Shown in pieces: positions 44,381 to 51,959 of a stretch of DNA of 64,000 nt. Position 1 is the first letter of the stretch, and each line of letters starts with the position of its first letter. The notes beneath the pieces were generated by a model, which searched no databases, was not told the origin of the DNA, and saw only the letters and a program-made list of their open reading frames with translations. The DNA is taken from assembly GCA_035547835.1 (NCBI GenBank), contig DASZTW010000008.1, positions 1-64,000 on the forward strand. Reading direction: 5' to 3'. The position numbers and the translations under genes were made by a program. The DNA comes from Acidimicrobiales bacterium. Lineage in GTDB: Bacteria; Actinomycetota; Acidimicrobiia; Acidimicrobiales; Iamiaceae.

Positions 44381-45046
44381 TCAGGTGAGCTCTTGGACCA
44401 TCAGCTGCTCGTGGTGGCGGGCCCCGGTGGGGGAGCGCATGCCGGGCACGGGTGGGGTGCCGCCGTGGCGGCGGAAACCCATCGCCTCGAAGAAGGCGAT
44501 CCCCGCGGTGTTCTCGGCCAACGTGCCGAGGTGGCAGCCGGCGATCCCGTCGGCGCGCAACCGGTCGAGCCAGCGTTGCATCAGCAGGCGTCCGGCGCCG
44601 CGGCCGCGGGCCACGGGGAGCAGGTCGATGTGCAGGTGCGCCGGCCAGCGTGGGTCATACGTGTCGCGGGCCGGGAGCCGCCGCCGGGCTGCGTCGACCG
44701 CGATGTCGCCGACCGCCCTCCAGATGAACCCGGCCGTGCCTCTGCGGACCAGGAGGTGGCGCCCCCCGATCAGGTGTCGCCCGATGATGTTCTCGGGCGG
44801 GTCGGCCTGGCGGGTGTCGCGGCAGCCCATCAAGTAGCCGACGACCTCGCCGTCGAGCTCGACCACGCCACACGACTCTGGCTCCTTGTCGGTGTAGTAG
44901 CCGGTCCACGTGTCGGCGAAGCTGTCCTCGTCGGCCCAGTACCAGTCGGCGGGGTCGCCCATGTAGCCGGTGACGTGGCAGATGCGCCGCACGGCGGGCC
45001 GGTCCTCAGGCCGGTACCCGCGCACGATCAGGTCGCCGTCGCTCAT
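44381..45046 (-). CDS. GNAT-family N-acetyltransferase
   Basis: A 221-residue protein with an N-terminal GNAT beta strand and helix (LIVRGYRPEDRPAVRRICHVTGY). The acetyl-CoA loop appears as LHIDLLPVARGRGAGRLLMQRWLDRLR, followed by CHLGTLAENTAGIAFFEAMGFRRHG. The family often acts on peptides or small amines; here the acceptor is unknown. The preceding 175 bases hold no gene, and a hairpin lies just upstream of its start. Confidence 0.88.
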   Translation of the reverse strand: MSDGDLIVRGYRPEDRPAVRRICHVTGYMGDPADWYWADEDSFADTWTGYYTDKEPESCGVVELDGEVVGYLMGCRDTRQADPPENIIGRHLIGGRHLLVRRGTAGFIWRAVGDIAVDAARRRLPARDTYDPRWPAHLHIDLLPVARGRGAGRLLMQRWLDRLRADGIAGCHLGTLAENTAGIAFFEAMGFRRHGGTPPVPGMRSPTGARHHEQLMVQELT

Positions 45047-45071
45047 GCCCGGAGATTACGACCAACCCCAG

Positions 45072-45113
45072 TCCGGGCACCCCAGCCCCCCAGGGCACGG
45101 TCAGGTGCCCGGA
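45072..45113. repeat. Dispersed hairpin family 2, copy a
   Basis: TCCGGGCACC (45072-45081) and GGTGCCCGGA (45104-45113) are perfect arms around a 22-base loop, with flanking AACCCCAG/GATTGGGTT extending the pairing. It lies after the TetR gene end and upstream of the GNAT gene. Related copies are at 55.06 and 57.3 kb. Confidence 0.7.
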
Positions 45114-45150
45114 ACGGATTGGGTTCGGTGCAGGGGGTGGACAGGGGTCC

Positions 45151-45717
45151 TCAGGGCGCGGGGGACGCGGCCGGCAACGTGATGGCGGCTTCGAGCCAGC
45201 GTTGATACTCGTCGAAGGTGGTCTGGAGCTGGCGGCGGTCGACGGGATGCTCGCGCTGCTGGGTGCCGATGAGGATGGCGATGCCGATGCGTGCCAGCAC
45301 GCGGGCACGGTCGGGCTCGATGCCGGCCAGCTCGAACGCCAACTGGAGGCCGTCTTCGCGGAGCTGGTCGACGCGGGCGAGGACGTCTGCCGCCCGCGGG
45401 TCGTCGCGGGCGAGCGCCCGGATGGCGGTCTCGGCTTCGTGGTGCAGTCCCCACGTGCCTTCGAGCTTGGCGACTTCGAGCCGACCGACCGGGTCGGTCT
45501 CGGCCAGGCTCCGCAGCGTGGCCTCCTCGCCGCGGTGCTCCCAGTACTCGTAGAGGCGATCCAGGAACGCCGGGACGCTGGCGAAGTGGTGGTAGAAGCT
45601 GCCCTTCGTGACCTCGAGTCGGCGGCACAGGCTGGCGATCGTGATGCCTTTCGGGCCGTCTTCCGCCAGCAGGTCGAGCGCCGTCTCGAAGTAGTCGTTG
45701 GGGGTTCGTGCGTCCAC
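45151..45717 (-). CDS. TetR-family regulator of the adjacent dehydrogenase-P450 pair
   Basis: A 188-residue protein from the GTG at 45717. A longer frame starting at 45807 is rejected because it would place coding sequence over the operator. Helix-turn-helix: ALDLLAEDGPKGITIASLCRRLEVTKGSFYHHFASVPAFLDRLYEYW. The C-terminal helices form the ligand pocket. It is divergent from the zinc alcohol dehydrogenase, and the palindrome CATACCTCAAGGTATG lies between them, which suggests control of both directions. Confidence 0.88.
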   Translation of the reverse strand: MDARTPNDYFETALDLLAEDGPKGITIASLCRRLEVTKGSFYHHFASVPAFLDRLYEYWEHRGEEATLRSLAETDPVGRLEVAKLEGTWGLHHEAETAIRALARDDPRAADVLARVDQLREDGLQLAFELAGIEPDRARVLARIGIAILIGTQQREHPVDRRQLQTTFDEYQRWLEAAITLPAASPAP

Positions 45718-45804
45718 GATGCCTCGATCCTGTCTCGCCCTCACCGGTCGACCGCCGCGTCGGGCCGCTTGCACGACCGTACGAGCGACCCTAGAGTCAG
45801 CGAC

Positions 45805-45820
45805 CATACCTCAAGGTATG
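45805..45820. promoter_or_regulatory. TetR operator candidate
   Basis: CATACCT-CA-AGGTATG has 7-base arms and a 2-base centre. It lies in the divergent region, with TATGTT (45817-45822) as a possible -10 box for the dehydrogenase gene on one edge and TATGGT on the other strand. Confidence 0.65.
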
Positions 45821-45861
45821 TTCTGACGGCGGGCGGTCCGCCGGTTTCAGGGGGAATCCAC

Positions 45862-46953
45862 ATGCAGATCACCGCGGCCGTGCTCCGTGCCCGCGAGGAG
45901 CCGTACCAGCTCGAGACCGTCGAGCTCGCCGACCCGGGCCCGGGCGAAGTGCTCGTGCGGGTCGTGTCGGCCGGGATGTGCCACACCGACATGATCCCGA
46001 GGTCCGAGGCCATCCCGCTGCCGCTGCCGTTGATCACCGGGCACGAGGCGTCGGGCGTGGTCGAGGCGCTCGGCGAGGGCGTGGAAGGCATCGAGGTCGG
46101 GGACCACGTCGTGGTGTCGTTCGACTCGTGCGGCCAGTGCGAGAACTGCACCAAGGGCCAGCCCGCCTATTGCGACACGTTCGTGATCCGCAACTTGTTC
46201 GGCCGGCGGCTCGACGGCAGCACCACTGTGACCGACGAATCGGGCGCGGAGATCTCGGCCCGCTGGTTCGGCCAGTCGTCGTTCGCCACCCACGCCGTGG
46301 CCACGAGCCGCAACGTGGTGGTGGTCGACAAGTCACTCCCACTCGAGCAGCTCGCCCCGTTGGCGTGCGGCATCCAGACCGGCGCCGGCACGATGCTGAG
46401 CGCGCTCGACGTGCAGCCCGGCACGTCGGTCGCCGTGTTCGGCGCCGGAGCCGTCGGCCTCGCGGCCGTGATGGCCGCCAAGGTCGCCGGCGCCACCACG
46501 ATCGTGGTCGTCGACCTCCACGAGCACCGGCTCCAGCTCGCCAAGGAGCTCGGCGCCACCCACACCATCGACGGCAACGCCAGCGACCTCGTCGGTCAGA
46601 TCCTCGGCATCACCGGCGGCGGGGCCCACTACGCGCTCGACACGACCGGCGTGCCCGCCGTGATCACCGCCGCGCTCCAAGGCCTGCGGATGACCGGCGC
46701 GTGCGCGCTGGTGGCCGTGCAACAAGGCGACCTCGTGCTCGACGGGGCCGTCCTGCTCGGCAAGACGTTGGTCGGCGTGTTCGAGGGCAGCGTCGTCCCG
46801 CAGGAGTTCATCCCCCGCATGATCGAGTTGTGGCAGGACGGCAAGTTCCCGTTCGACCGCCTCATCGAGACGTTCCCGCTGTCGCAGATCAACGAAGCCG
46901 AGCAGGCCTCGATCAGCGGCAAGGTCATCAAGCCCGTGCTGGTCGTCGGCTGA
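45862..46953 (+). CDS. Zinc-dependent alcohol dehydrogenase (aryl-alcohol dehydrogenase-like)
   Basis: A 363-residue medium-chain dehydrogenase. Catalytic zinc ligands: Cys in VSAGMCHTDM, the GHEASGVVEALGEGV His-Glu, and a later Cys in LACGIQTGAG. The structural zinc site appears as CGQCENCTKGQPAYC. The NAD-binding fold is SVAVFGAGAVGLAAVMAAKVAGATTIVVVDL. The ribosome site is AGGGGGAATCCAC. It sits 50 bases before the P450 gene, so an alcohol produced by hydroxylation may be oxidised here. Confidence 0.92.
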   Translation: MQITAAVLRAREEPYQLETVELADPGPGEVLVRVVSAGMCHTDMIPRSEAIPLPLPLITGHEASGVVEALGEGVEGIEVGDHVVVSFDSCGQCENCTKGQPAYCDTFVIRNLFGRRLDGSTTVTDESGAEISARWFGQSSFATHAVATSRNVVVVDKSLPLEQLAPLACGIQTGAGTMLSALDVQPGTSVAVFGAGAVGLAAVMAAKVAGATTIVVVDLHEHRLQLAKELGATHTIDGNASDLVGQILGITGGGAHYALDTTGVPAVITAALQGLRMTGACALVAVQQGDLVLDGAVLLGKTLVGVFEGSVVPQEFIPRMIELWQDGKFPFDRLIETFPLSQINEAEQASISGKVIKPVLVVG

Positions 46954-47003
46954 CCATCGCGTCACCGACGATCCGACCAAGCAGCATCGAAGAAGGAGGA
47001 GTC

Positions 47004-48263
47004 ATGGTCAGCATCGCCGAAGCCGTCGACACCCGAGGCCTGTTGTTCATCGACCCCAACGAGTGGGCCGACATGGACTCCTGGCACGAGCGGGTCGCCG
47101 AGATCCGCCGCACCGCGCCCGTGCTCGAGGTGGAGTTCGACGAGTTCTCGCGCTTCTACGTGCTCACGCGCCACGAAGACGTGTTCGCCGTGTCACGCGA
47201 CAACCAGCACTGGCTCAACACGTCGTGGTCGGTGCTCGGCCCCGACGCGCAGATGGACGAAGTCATGGCGTCGGGCATGCCGCTGCCCAAGTCGCTCGTG
47301 CACCTCGACGGCACCACGCACCGCGACCACCGGCGGGTCACCAACGACTGGTTCAAGCCCGCCGCGGTGAAGGGACGCCAGCCTCGCATCGACGAGATCG
47401 CCGACCACTTCGTGCAAAAGATGCGCGACTTGGGGGGCGAGTGCGACTTCGCAGAGGACATCGCCAAGCCGTACACGCTGCACGTGATCATGGACATCTA
47501 CGGCGTGCCCGAAGAGGACGAGCCGCTGATGATGGAGCTCACCCAGGGCATCTTCGGCGCCGCCGACCCCGAGTACCTCGGCGACGCGGAAGACCCGCAG
47601 GTCAAGCTCGTGGCCACCGTGATGCGGTACATCCAGTACTTCAACGAGGTCACCGAGAACCGCCGGGCCTGCCCGGTCGACGACCTCGCCACCGTGATCG
47701 CGAACGGCCAGATCGACGGCTGCCCCATGGGCGACGAAGAGCGGCTCTGGTACTACATCATCGTGGCCACCGCCGGCCACGACACCACCTCGTACGCCCT
47801 GTCGGGCGGCCTCGAGGCCATGCTGCGCGACCCCGACCAGATCTGGGCGCTGCGCGACGACCCGGACCTGCTGGTCGGCGCCACCGACGAGGTGATCCGC
47901 TGGACGGCCCCCGTGCGGCACTTCATGCGCTACGCCACCGAGGACATGGAAGTCGGCGGGGTGACGATCCCCGAAGGCGGCCGGGTGCTGCTGTCGTACC
48001 CCTCGGCCAACCGTGACGAAGACGTGTTCGAGAACTCGATGACCTTCGACGTGCGACGCACCGACGCCGACAAGCTCATGTCGTTCGGCATGGGCGCCCA
48101 CTTCTGCCTCGGCTCGCAGTTCGCCCGCCGCGAGGTGCGCACCATGTTGGCCAAGCTGTCGCAACAGCTCGATCACATCGAGCCCGCCGGCGACCCCAGC
48201 TGGTCACTGTCGCACTTCGTGAGCGGCGTGAAGCACCTCCCCGTGCGCTACCGCTTCAAGTAG
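47004..48263 (+). CDS. Cytochrome P450
   Basis: A 419-residue soluble bacterial P450 with a strong AAGGAGGA ribosome site. The I-helix oxygen motif is IVATAGHDTTSYALSGG, the K-helix ExxR is DEVIRW, and the heme loop is MSFGMGAHFCLGSQFARREVR with the thiolate Cys. It hydroxylates an unknown lipophilic substrate using ferredoxin electrons; no ferredoxin gene is adjacent. Co-transcription with the alcohol dehydrogenase under the TetR regulator is likely. Confidence 0.95.
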   Translation: MVSIAEAVDTRGLLFIDPNEWADMDSWHERVAEIRRTAPVLEVEFDEFSRFYVLTRHEDVFAVSRDNQHWLNTSWSVLGPDAQMDEVMASGMPLPKSLVHLDGTTHRDHRRVTNDWFKPAAVKGRQPRIDEIADHFVQKMRDLGGECDFAEDIAKPYTLHVIMDIYGVPEEDEPLMMELTQGIFGAADPEYLGDAEDPQVKLVATVMRYIQYFNEVTENRRACPVDDLATVIANGQIDGCPMGDEERLWYYIIVATAGHDTTSYALSGGLEAMLRDPDQIWALRDDPDLLVGATDEVIRWTAPVRHFMRYATEDMEVGGVTIPEGGRVLLSYPSANRDEDVFENSMTFDVRRTDADKLMSFGMGAHFCLGSQFARREVRTMLAKLSQQLDHIEPAGDPSWSLSHFVSGVKHLPVRYRFK

Positions 48264-48273
48264 CCCGAACGCA

Positions 48274-48318
48274 GCTGTGAGCACTTGGCCACCTGGTGGG
48301 TGGCTGAGCGCTCACAGC
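48274..48318. repeat. Dispersed palindrome family 1, copy d
   Basis: A 45-bp copy between P450 and thyA: left arm GCTGTGAGCACTTGGCCACC, right arm GGGTGGCTGAGCGCTCACAGC with a few mismatches. It begins 10 bases after the P450 stop and could terminate that operon. Confidence 0.9.
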
Positions 48319-48383
48319 AGGATGGGGGGTAGGGCGCATGGTGGGGTGGATGGCCGCGACGGTGGGCGGCGCGTGGCACGCTG

Positions 48384-49184
48384 GTGACCTTGCGGCCGTA
48401 CCTCGATCTCCTTCGCCACGTCTATGAGCACGGCGCCGACAAAGGTGACCGCACCGGCACGGGCACGCGGTCGGTGTTCGGGCACCAGATGCGCTTCGAC
48501 CTGCAAGCCGGGTTCCCGATCGTCACCACCAAGAAGGTGCACCTCCGCTCGATCGTCAACGAGCTGCTGTGGTTCCTGCAAGGGTCGACCAACGTGCGCT
48601 GGCTCCAAGAGCGCGGCGTCACGATCTGGGACGAGTGGGCCGACCCCGACGGCGAGCTCGGCCCGATCTACGGCTACCAGTGGCGCTCGTGGCCGACGGC
48701 CGACGGTGGCCACATCGACCAGATCGCGCGGGTCATCGACCTGATCCGCACCGACCCCGACTCGCGCCGGATGGTGGTGTCGGCGTGGAACGTGGGCGCG
48801 CTGGCCGAGATGCGGCTGCCGCCGTGCCACGCGTTCTTCCAGTTCTCGGTCACCGACGGGCGGCTGTCGTGCCAGCTCTACCAGCGCAGCGCCGACCTGT
48901 TCCTCGGGGTGCCGTTCAACATCGCCAGCTACGCGCTGCTCGTGCACCTCATCGCCGCGCAGACCGGCCTCGACGTCGGTGAGCTGATCTGGACCGGCGG
49001 CGACTGCCACATCTACGTCAACCACTTCAGCCAGGTCGAGACCCAGCTCGTCCGGGAGCCGCTCGAGCTTCCCCGCCTGGTGCTCGCCCGCCGCCCCGCC
49101 AGCGTGTTCGACTACCGGTTCGAGGACGTCGACCTCGTCGGTTACCAGTCGCACCCGGCCATCAGCGCACCCGTGGCGGTGTGA
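48384..49184 (+). CDS. thyA: Thymidylate synthase
   Basis: A 266-residue ThyA. Landmarks: [56 protein letters not shown], the catalytic [14 protein letters not shown] with the nucleophilic Cys, [20 protein letters not shown], and [14 protein letters not shown]. It methylates dUMP with methylene-tetrahydrofolate, producing dihydrofolate, which the coupled dfrA product reduces. The GTG start is chosen from family length. Confidence 0.97.
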   Translation: MTLRPYLDLLRHVYEHGADKGDRTGTGTRSVFGHQMRFDLQAGFPIVTTKKVHLRSIVNELLWFLQGSTNVRWLQERGVTIWDEWADPDGELGPIYGYQWRSWPTADGGHIDQIARVIDLIRTDPDSRRMVVSAWNVGALAEMRLPPCHAFFQFSVTDGRLSCQLYQRSADLFLGVPFNIASYALLVHLIAAQTGLDVGELIWTGGDCHIYVNHFSQVETQLVREPLELPRLVLARRPASVFDYRFEDVDLVGYQSHPAISAPVAV

Positions 49185-49684
49185 CCCGCCTCACCCTCGT
49201 CGCCGCCCGCGCCCGCAACGGCGTGATCGGCCGCGACGGCGGCTTGCCGTGGCGCATCCCGGCCGACTTGGCCCATTTCAAGGCCACGACCATGGGCGCG
49301 CCCATCGTGATGGGCCGCCGCACGTGGGAGTCGATCGGCCGACCGTTGCCCGGCCGGCGCAACGTGGTGGTGAGCCGCAACCCCGAACTCGCGGTCGACG
49401 GGGCGGAAGTGGTGCCGTCGCTCGACGCGGCCCTGGCGGTGTGCGGCGATGTGCCCGAGGTGTTCGTGATCGGCGGCGCCGAGCTGTACGCCGCGGCGTT
49501 GCCGGTCGCGGACCGGCTGGTGCTCACCGAGGTCGACGCCGACGTCGACGGCGACACGTACTTCCCGCCCCTCGATGCGCGCGAGTGGCAGGCCACCTCG
49601 ACGGAGGCCGGCGAGCCCGGCAATGGGGGAGCCGACGCGCTGCCGTACCGGTTCGTCACCTACGAACGGCGCGGCGCCGGCTGA
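49181..49684 (+). CDS. dfrA: Dihydrofolate reductase
   Basis: A 167-residue enzyme. Motifs: [62 protein letters not shown], later [25 protein letters not shown] with the NADPH-binding GG. The catalytic acid is Asp in PADLAHFK. The GTG start overlaps the thyA stop by four bases. Together they complete the dTMP cycle. Confidence 0.96.
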   Translation: MTRLTLVAARARNGVIGRDGGLPWRIPADLAHFKATTMGAPIVMGRRTWESIGRPLPGRRNVVVSRNPELAVDGAEVVPSLDAALAVCGDVPEVFVIGGAELYAAALPVADRLVLTEVDADVDGDTYFPPLDAREWQATSTEAGEPGNGGADALPYRFVTYERRGAG

Positions 49685-49821
49685 ACGCAGGAGGCGGCTC
49701 AGGCCAGGTCGAGGTGCAGGCCGGCGGCGGCGCATGTGGTCACGAGCGCCGTTCGCTCGGTCTGTCAACGGTGGGCGCCTGACGGCGTGGGCCCGCCGGC
49801 GGCCATCTGATCTGAACGACC

Positions 49822-49863
49822 GTCCAGAAGTCTCTGGACAGATGTCCACACTGGCCCTAGGGT
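49822..49863 (+). promoter_or_regulatory. TetR promoter with two overlapping operators
   Basis: GTCCAGA-AGTC-TCTGGAC (49822-49839) and TGGACA-GA-TGTCCA (49835-49848) are perfect overlapping dyads. TGGACA (49835-49840) also reads as a -35 box, 17 bases from TAGGGT (49858-49863). A GTG start lies 7 bases after that -10 box, giving a leaderless message that the TetR protein would repress. Confidence 0.65.
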
Positions 49864-49870
49864 GGCCGAC

Positions 49871-50536
49871 GTGCCGACCACCCGCCCCCGCGTCCACGGG
49901 CCGTCCGCAACCCGGCGGCGCGAAGCGCTGTTGCAGGCCACCCGCGAGCTGGCGGCCGAGCGGGGCGCTGGCGCGGTGACCCACCGGGCGGTCGCCAAGC
50001 GTGCCGGACTCCCGCCGTCGACCACCAGCTACTTCTTCGACTCGATCGACGATCTCGTGTCCGAGGCGCTCGTGGTCTTCGCGGCCGAGTCCAGCCAGCG
50101 CATCGCCGACCTCGCAGTGGAGCTGCCCGACGGGTCGAGCCCCGCCGACGTGGCCGACGCCGCCGCAGCCCGGCTCACCGCCACACCCACGTCCGACGCG
50201 CTGGCCGAGATCGAGACGTACCTGGCCGCGGCGCGCGACCCTGCGCTGCGACCGGCGGTGGCCGAGGCGATGGCCACCTTCGAGCGGGCCACGGTCGCCG
50301 CGCTCCGGGCCGCCGGCGCGGCGCGGGCCACCGCAGGTGCGCGGGCCTTCGTGGCGCTGTCGGACGGCTTCCTGGTGCGGCACCTCGCCGACCCCCGCCC
50401 CGACGACGCGGCCCAGTTGCGCCGTGCGCTGCTCGCCTTGTCGATCTTCCAGCTCCTCACCGACGAAGAAGTGCAAACCTTCGAGCGTCGACTCGGTGGA
50501 GCGCTGTTGTCCGAGGAGGACCCAACCGATGCCTGA
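49871..50536 (+). CDS. TetR-family regulator of the putative sphingoid/amine cluster
   Basis: A 221-residue protein from the GTG at 49871, chosen because the -10 box lies 7 bases upstream; a GTG at 49862 is possible. Helix-turn-helix: RRREALLQATRELAAERGAGAVTHRAVAKRAGLPPSTTSYFFDSIDDLVSEAL. The effector domain is Ala-rich and helical. Its end overlaps the start of the PLP-lyase gene by eight bases, so regulator and pathway genes are co-transcribed and autoregulated through the palindromes upstream. Confidence 0.9.
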   Translation: MPTTRPRVHGPSATRRREALLQATRELAAERGAGAVTHRAVAKRAGLPPSTTSYFFDSIDDLVSEALVVFAAESSQRIADLAVELPDGSSPADVADAAAARLTATPTSDALAEIETYLAAARDPALRPAVAEAMATFERATVAALRAAGAARATAGARAFVALSDGFLVRHLADPRPDDAAQLRRALLALSIFQLLTDEEVQTFERRLGGALLSEEDPTDA

Positions 50537-51929
50537 TTTCCCTTACACCGACCGGTTCACCGTGAACCGCACCTTGCCCGAGAAGGGCCGTCCACGCGAG
50601 GACGTGCTCGCCGAGCTCCGCACGATGGCCACCGAGGAGGACCAGTTCTGGGAGACCGGCAAGTGCTCGGGAACCATGTACTGCGGCGACCACGACCATT
50701 ACGCGTTCCTCGACGAGGCGTTCGGGCTGTACGCACACGTCAACATCCTCCAGCGAGACATGTGCCCCAGCGCCACGAAGATGGAGGGCGAGGTCATCGC
50801 CATGGCCCTCGACCTCCTGCACGCAGAGGCGGTCACCGACAGCGAGGCAGTCGGCATGGTGACCACCGGCGGCACCGGCAGCATCCTCCACGCCGTGCTC
50901 GCCTACCGGGAACACGGCCGCGAGCGCCGGGGCATCACCCAACCGAACTTCATCAAGCCCGAGACCGGCCACCCGGCGTTCGACAAGGCGTGCCACTTGT
51001 TCGGCATCGAGCTGCGCAAGGCACCGATCGACCCCACGACGACCCAAGTCGACGTTGACTGGGTGGCCGACCACATCGACGAGAACACCATCGCCATGAT
51101 GGGGTCGGCCTGCAACTACGGGTACGGCACGATCGACCCGATCCCCGAGCTCGGCGCGCTGGCGCTCGAGCGGGGCATCGGCCTCCACGTCGACGGCTGC
51201 CTCGGTGGGTTCATCCTCCCGTTCGGCCAGGAGCTCGGCTACAGCCCGATCCCCCTGTTCGACTTCCGGGTCCCCGGCGTCACCAGCATCTCGGCTGACA
51301 CCCACAAGTACGGCTACGCGTTCAAGGGCACGTCCACCTTGTTGTTCCGCGACAAGGCATTGCGCAACGCGCAGTACTTCTTCTTGCTCGACTGGAGCGG
51401 CGGAAAGTACATGTCGCCCGGCATCGAAGGCTCACGGTCCGGTGGCTTGCTGGCCGCGACATGGGCCTCGATGGTGCAGCTCGGCCGCGAGGGCTACCTC
51501 GAGTACGCCCGGCAGATCTTCTCGACTGCGGACAAGATGAAAGCCGCCGTGCGGTCGCACCCAGAGTTGCGGATCATGGGCGACCCCACGTTCTGCTTCA
51601 GCTTCACCTCCGACGTGTTCGACATCTACCACGTGGTCGACGCCATGCGACCCAACGGCTGGCGCTTCAACGGCCAGCAGTACCCCAACTCGATCCACAT
51701 GGCGGTGACCCGCCCGCAGACGCAGCCAGGTGTGGCCGAGGCGTTCGCAGACGACCTCGCCGCGGCGGTCGAGACCGCCAAGGCGAAGGACGCGGCCGGC
51801 GAGCAGGCGTTCTCCGCGGCGATCTACGGCGGCGTCGCCGGCGGCCTCACGTCGGAGACCGAGGAGTTCATAACCGGGATCATGGCCGACATGCTCGACA
51901 CCCAGCAGTCGGTCCCACCGGTCGGCTGA
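50529..51929 (+). CDS. Sphingosine-1-phosphate lyase-like PLP enzyme
   Basis: A 466-residue PLP-dependent enzyme. It follows the S1P-lyase pattern closely: KCSGTMYCGDHDHYAFLDEAF, RDMCPSATKMEGEVIAMALDLL, TGGTGSILHAVLAYREH, KPETGHPAFDKACHLFGIELRKAP, GSACNYGYGTIDPIPELGALA, LHVDGCLGGFILPF, FDFRVPGVTSISADTHKYGYAFKGTS with the Schiff-base Lys260, and DWSGGKYMSPGIEGSRSGG. S1P lyase cleaves phosphorylated long-chain bases to an aldehyde and phosphoethanolamine. It lacks the N-terminal membrane helix of eukaryotic enzymes, as in other bacteria. Generic PLP decarboxylase activity is the alternative. Confidence 0.88.
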   Translation: MPDFPYTDRFTVNRTLPEKGRPREDVLAELRTMATEEDQFWETGKCSGTMYCGDHDHYAFLDEAFGLYAHVNILQRDMCPSATKMEGEVIAMALDLLHAEAVTDSEAVGMVTTGGTGSILHAVLAYREHGRERRGITQPNFIKPETGHPAFDKACHLFGIELRKAPIDPTTTQVDVDWVADHIDENTIAMMGSACNYGYGTIDPIPELGALALERGIGLHVDGCLGGFILPFGQELGYSPIPLFDFRVPGVTSISADTHKYGYAFKGTSTLLFRDKALRNAQYFFLLDWSGGKYMSPGIEGSRSGGLLAATWASMVQLGREGYLEYARQIFSTADKMKAAVRSHPELRIMGDPTFCFSFTSDVFDIYHVVDAMRPNGWRFNGQQYPNSIHMAVTRPQTQPGVAEAFADDLAAAVETAKAKDAAGEQAFSAAIYGGVAGGLTSETEEFITGIMADMLDTQQSVPPVG

Positions 51930-51959
51930 GCGGGGACATCGGTTGAACGGGGAGATCGG

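Noticed and set aside
45718-45807. Longer start for the TetR at 45151-45717
   Set aside because: It would put coding sequence over the palindrome CATACCTCAAGGTATG and its promoter; the GTG at 45717 gives the normal family N-terminus.
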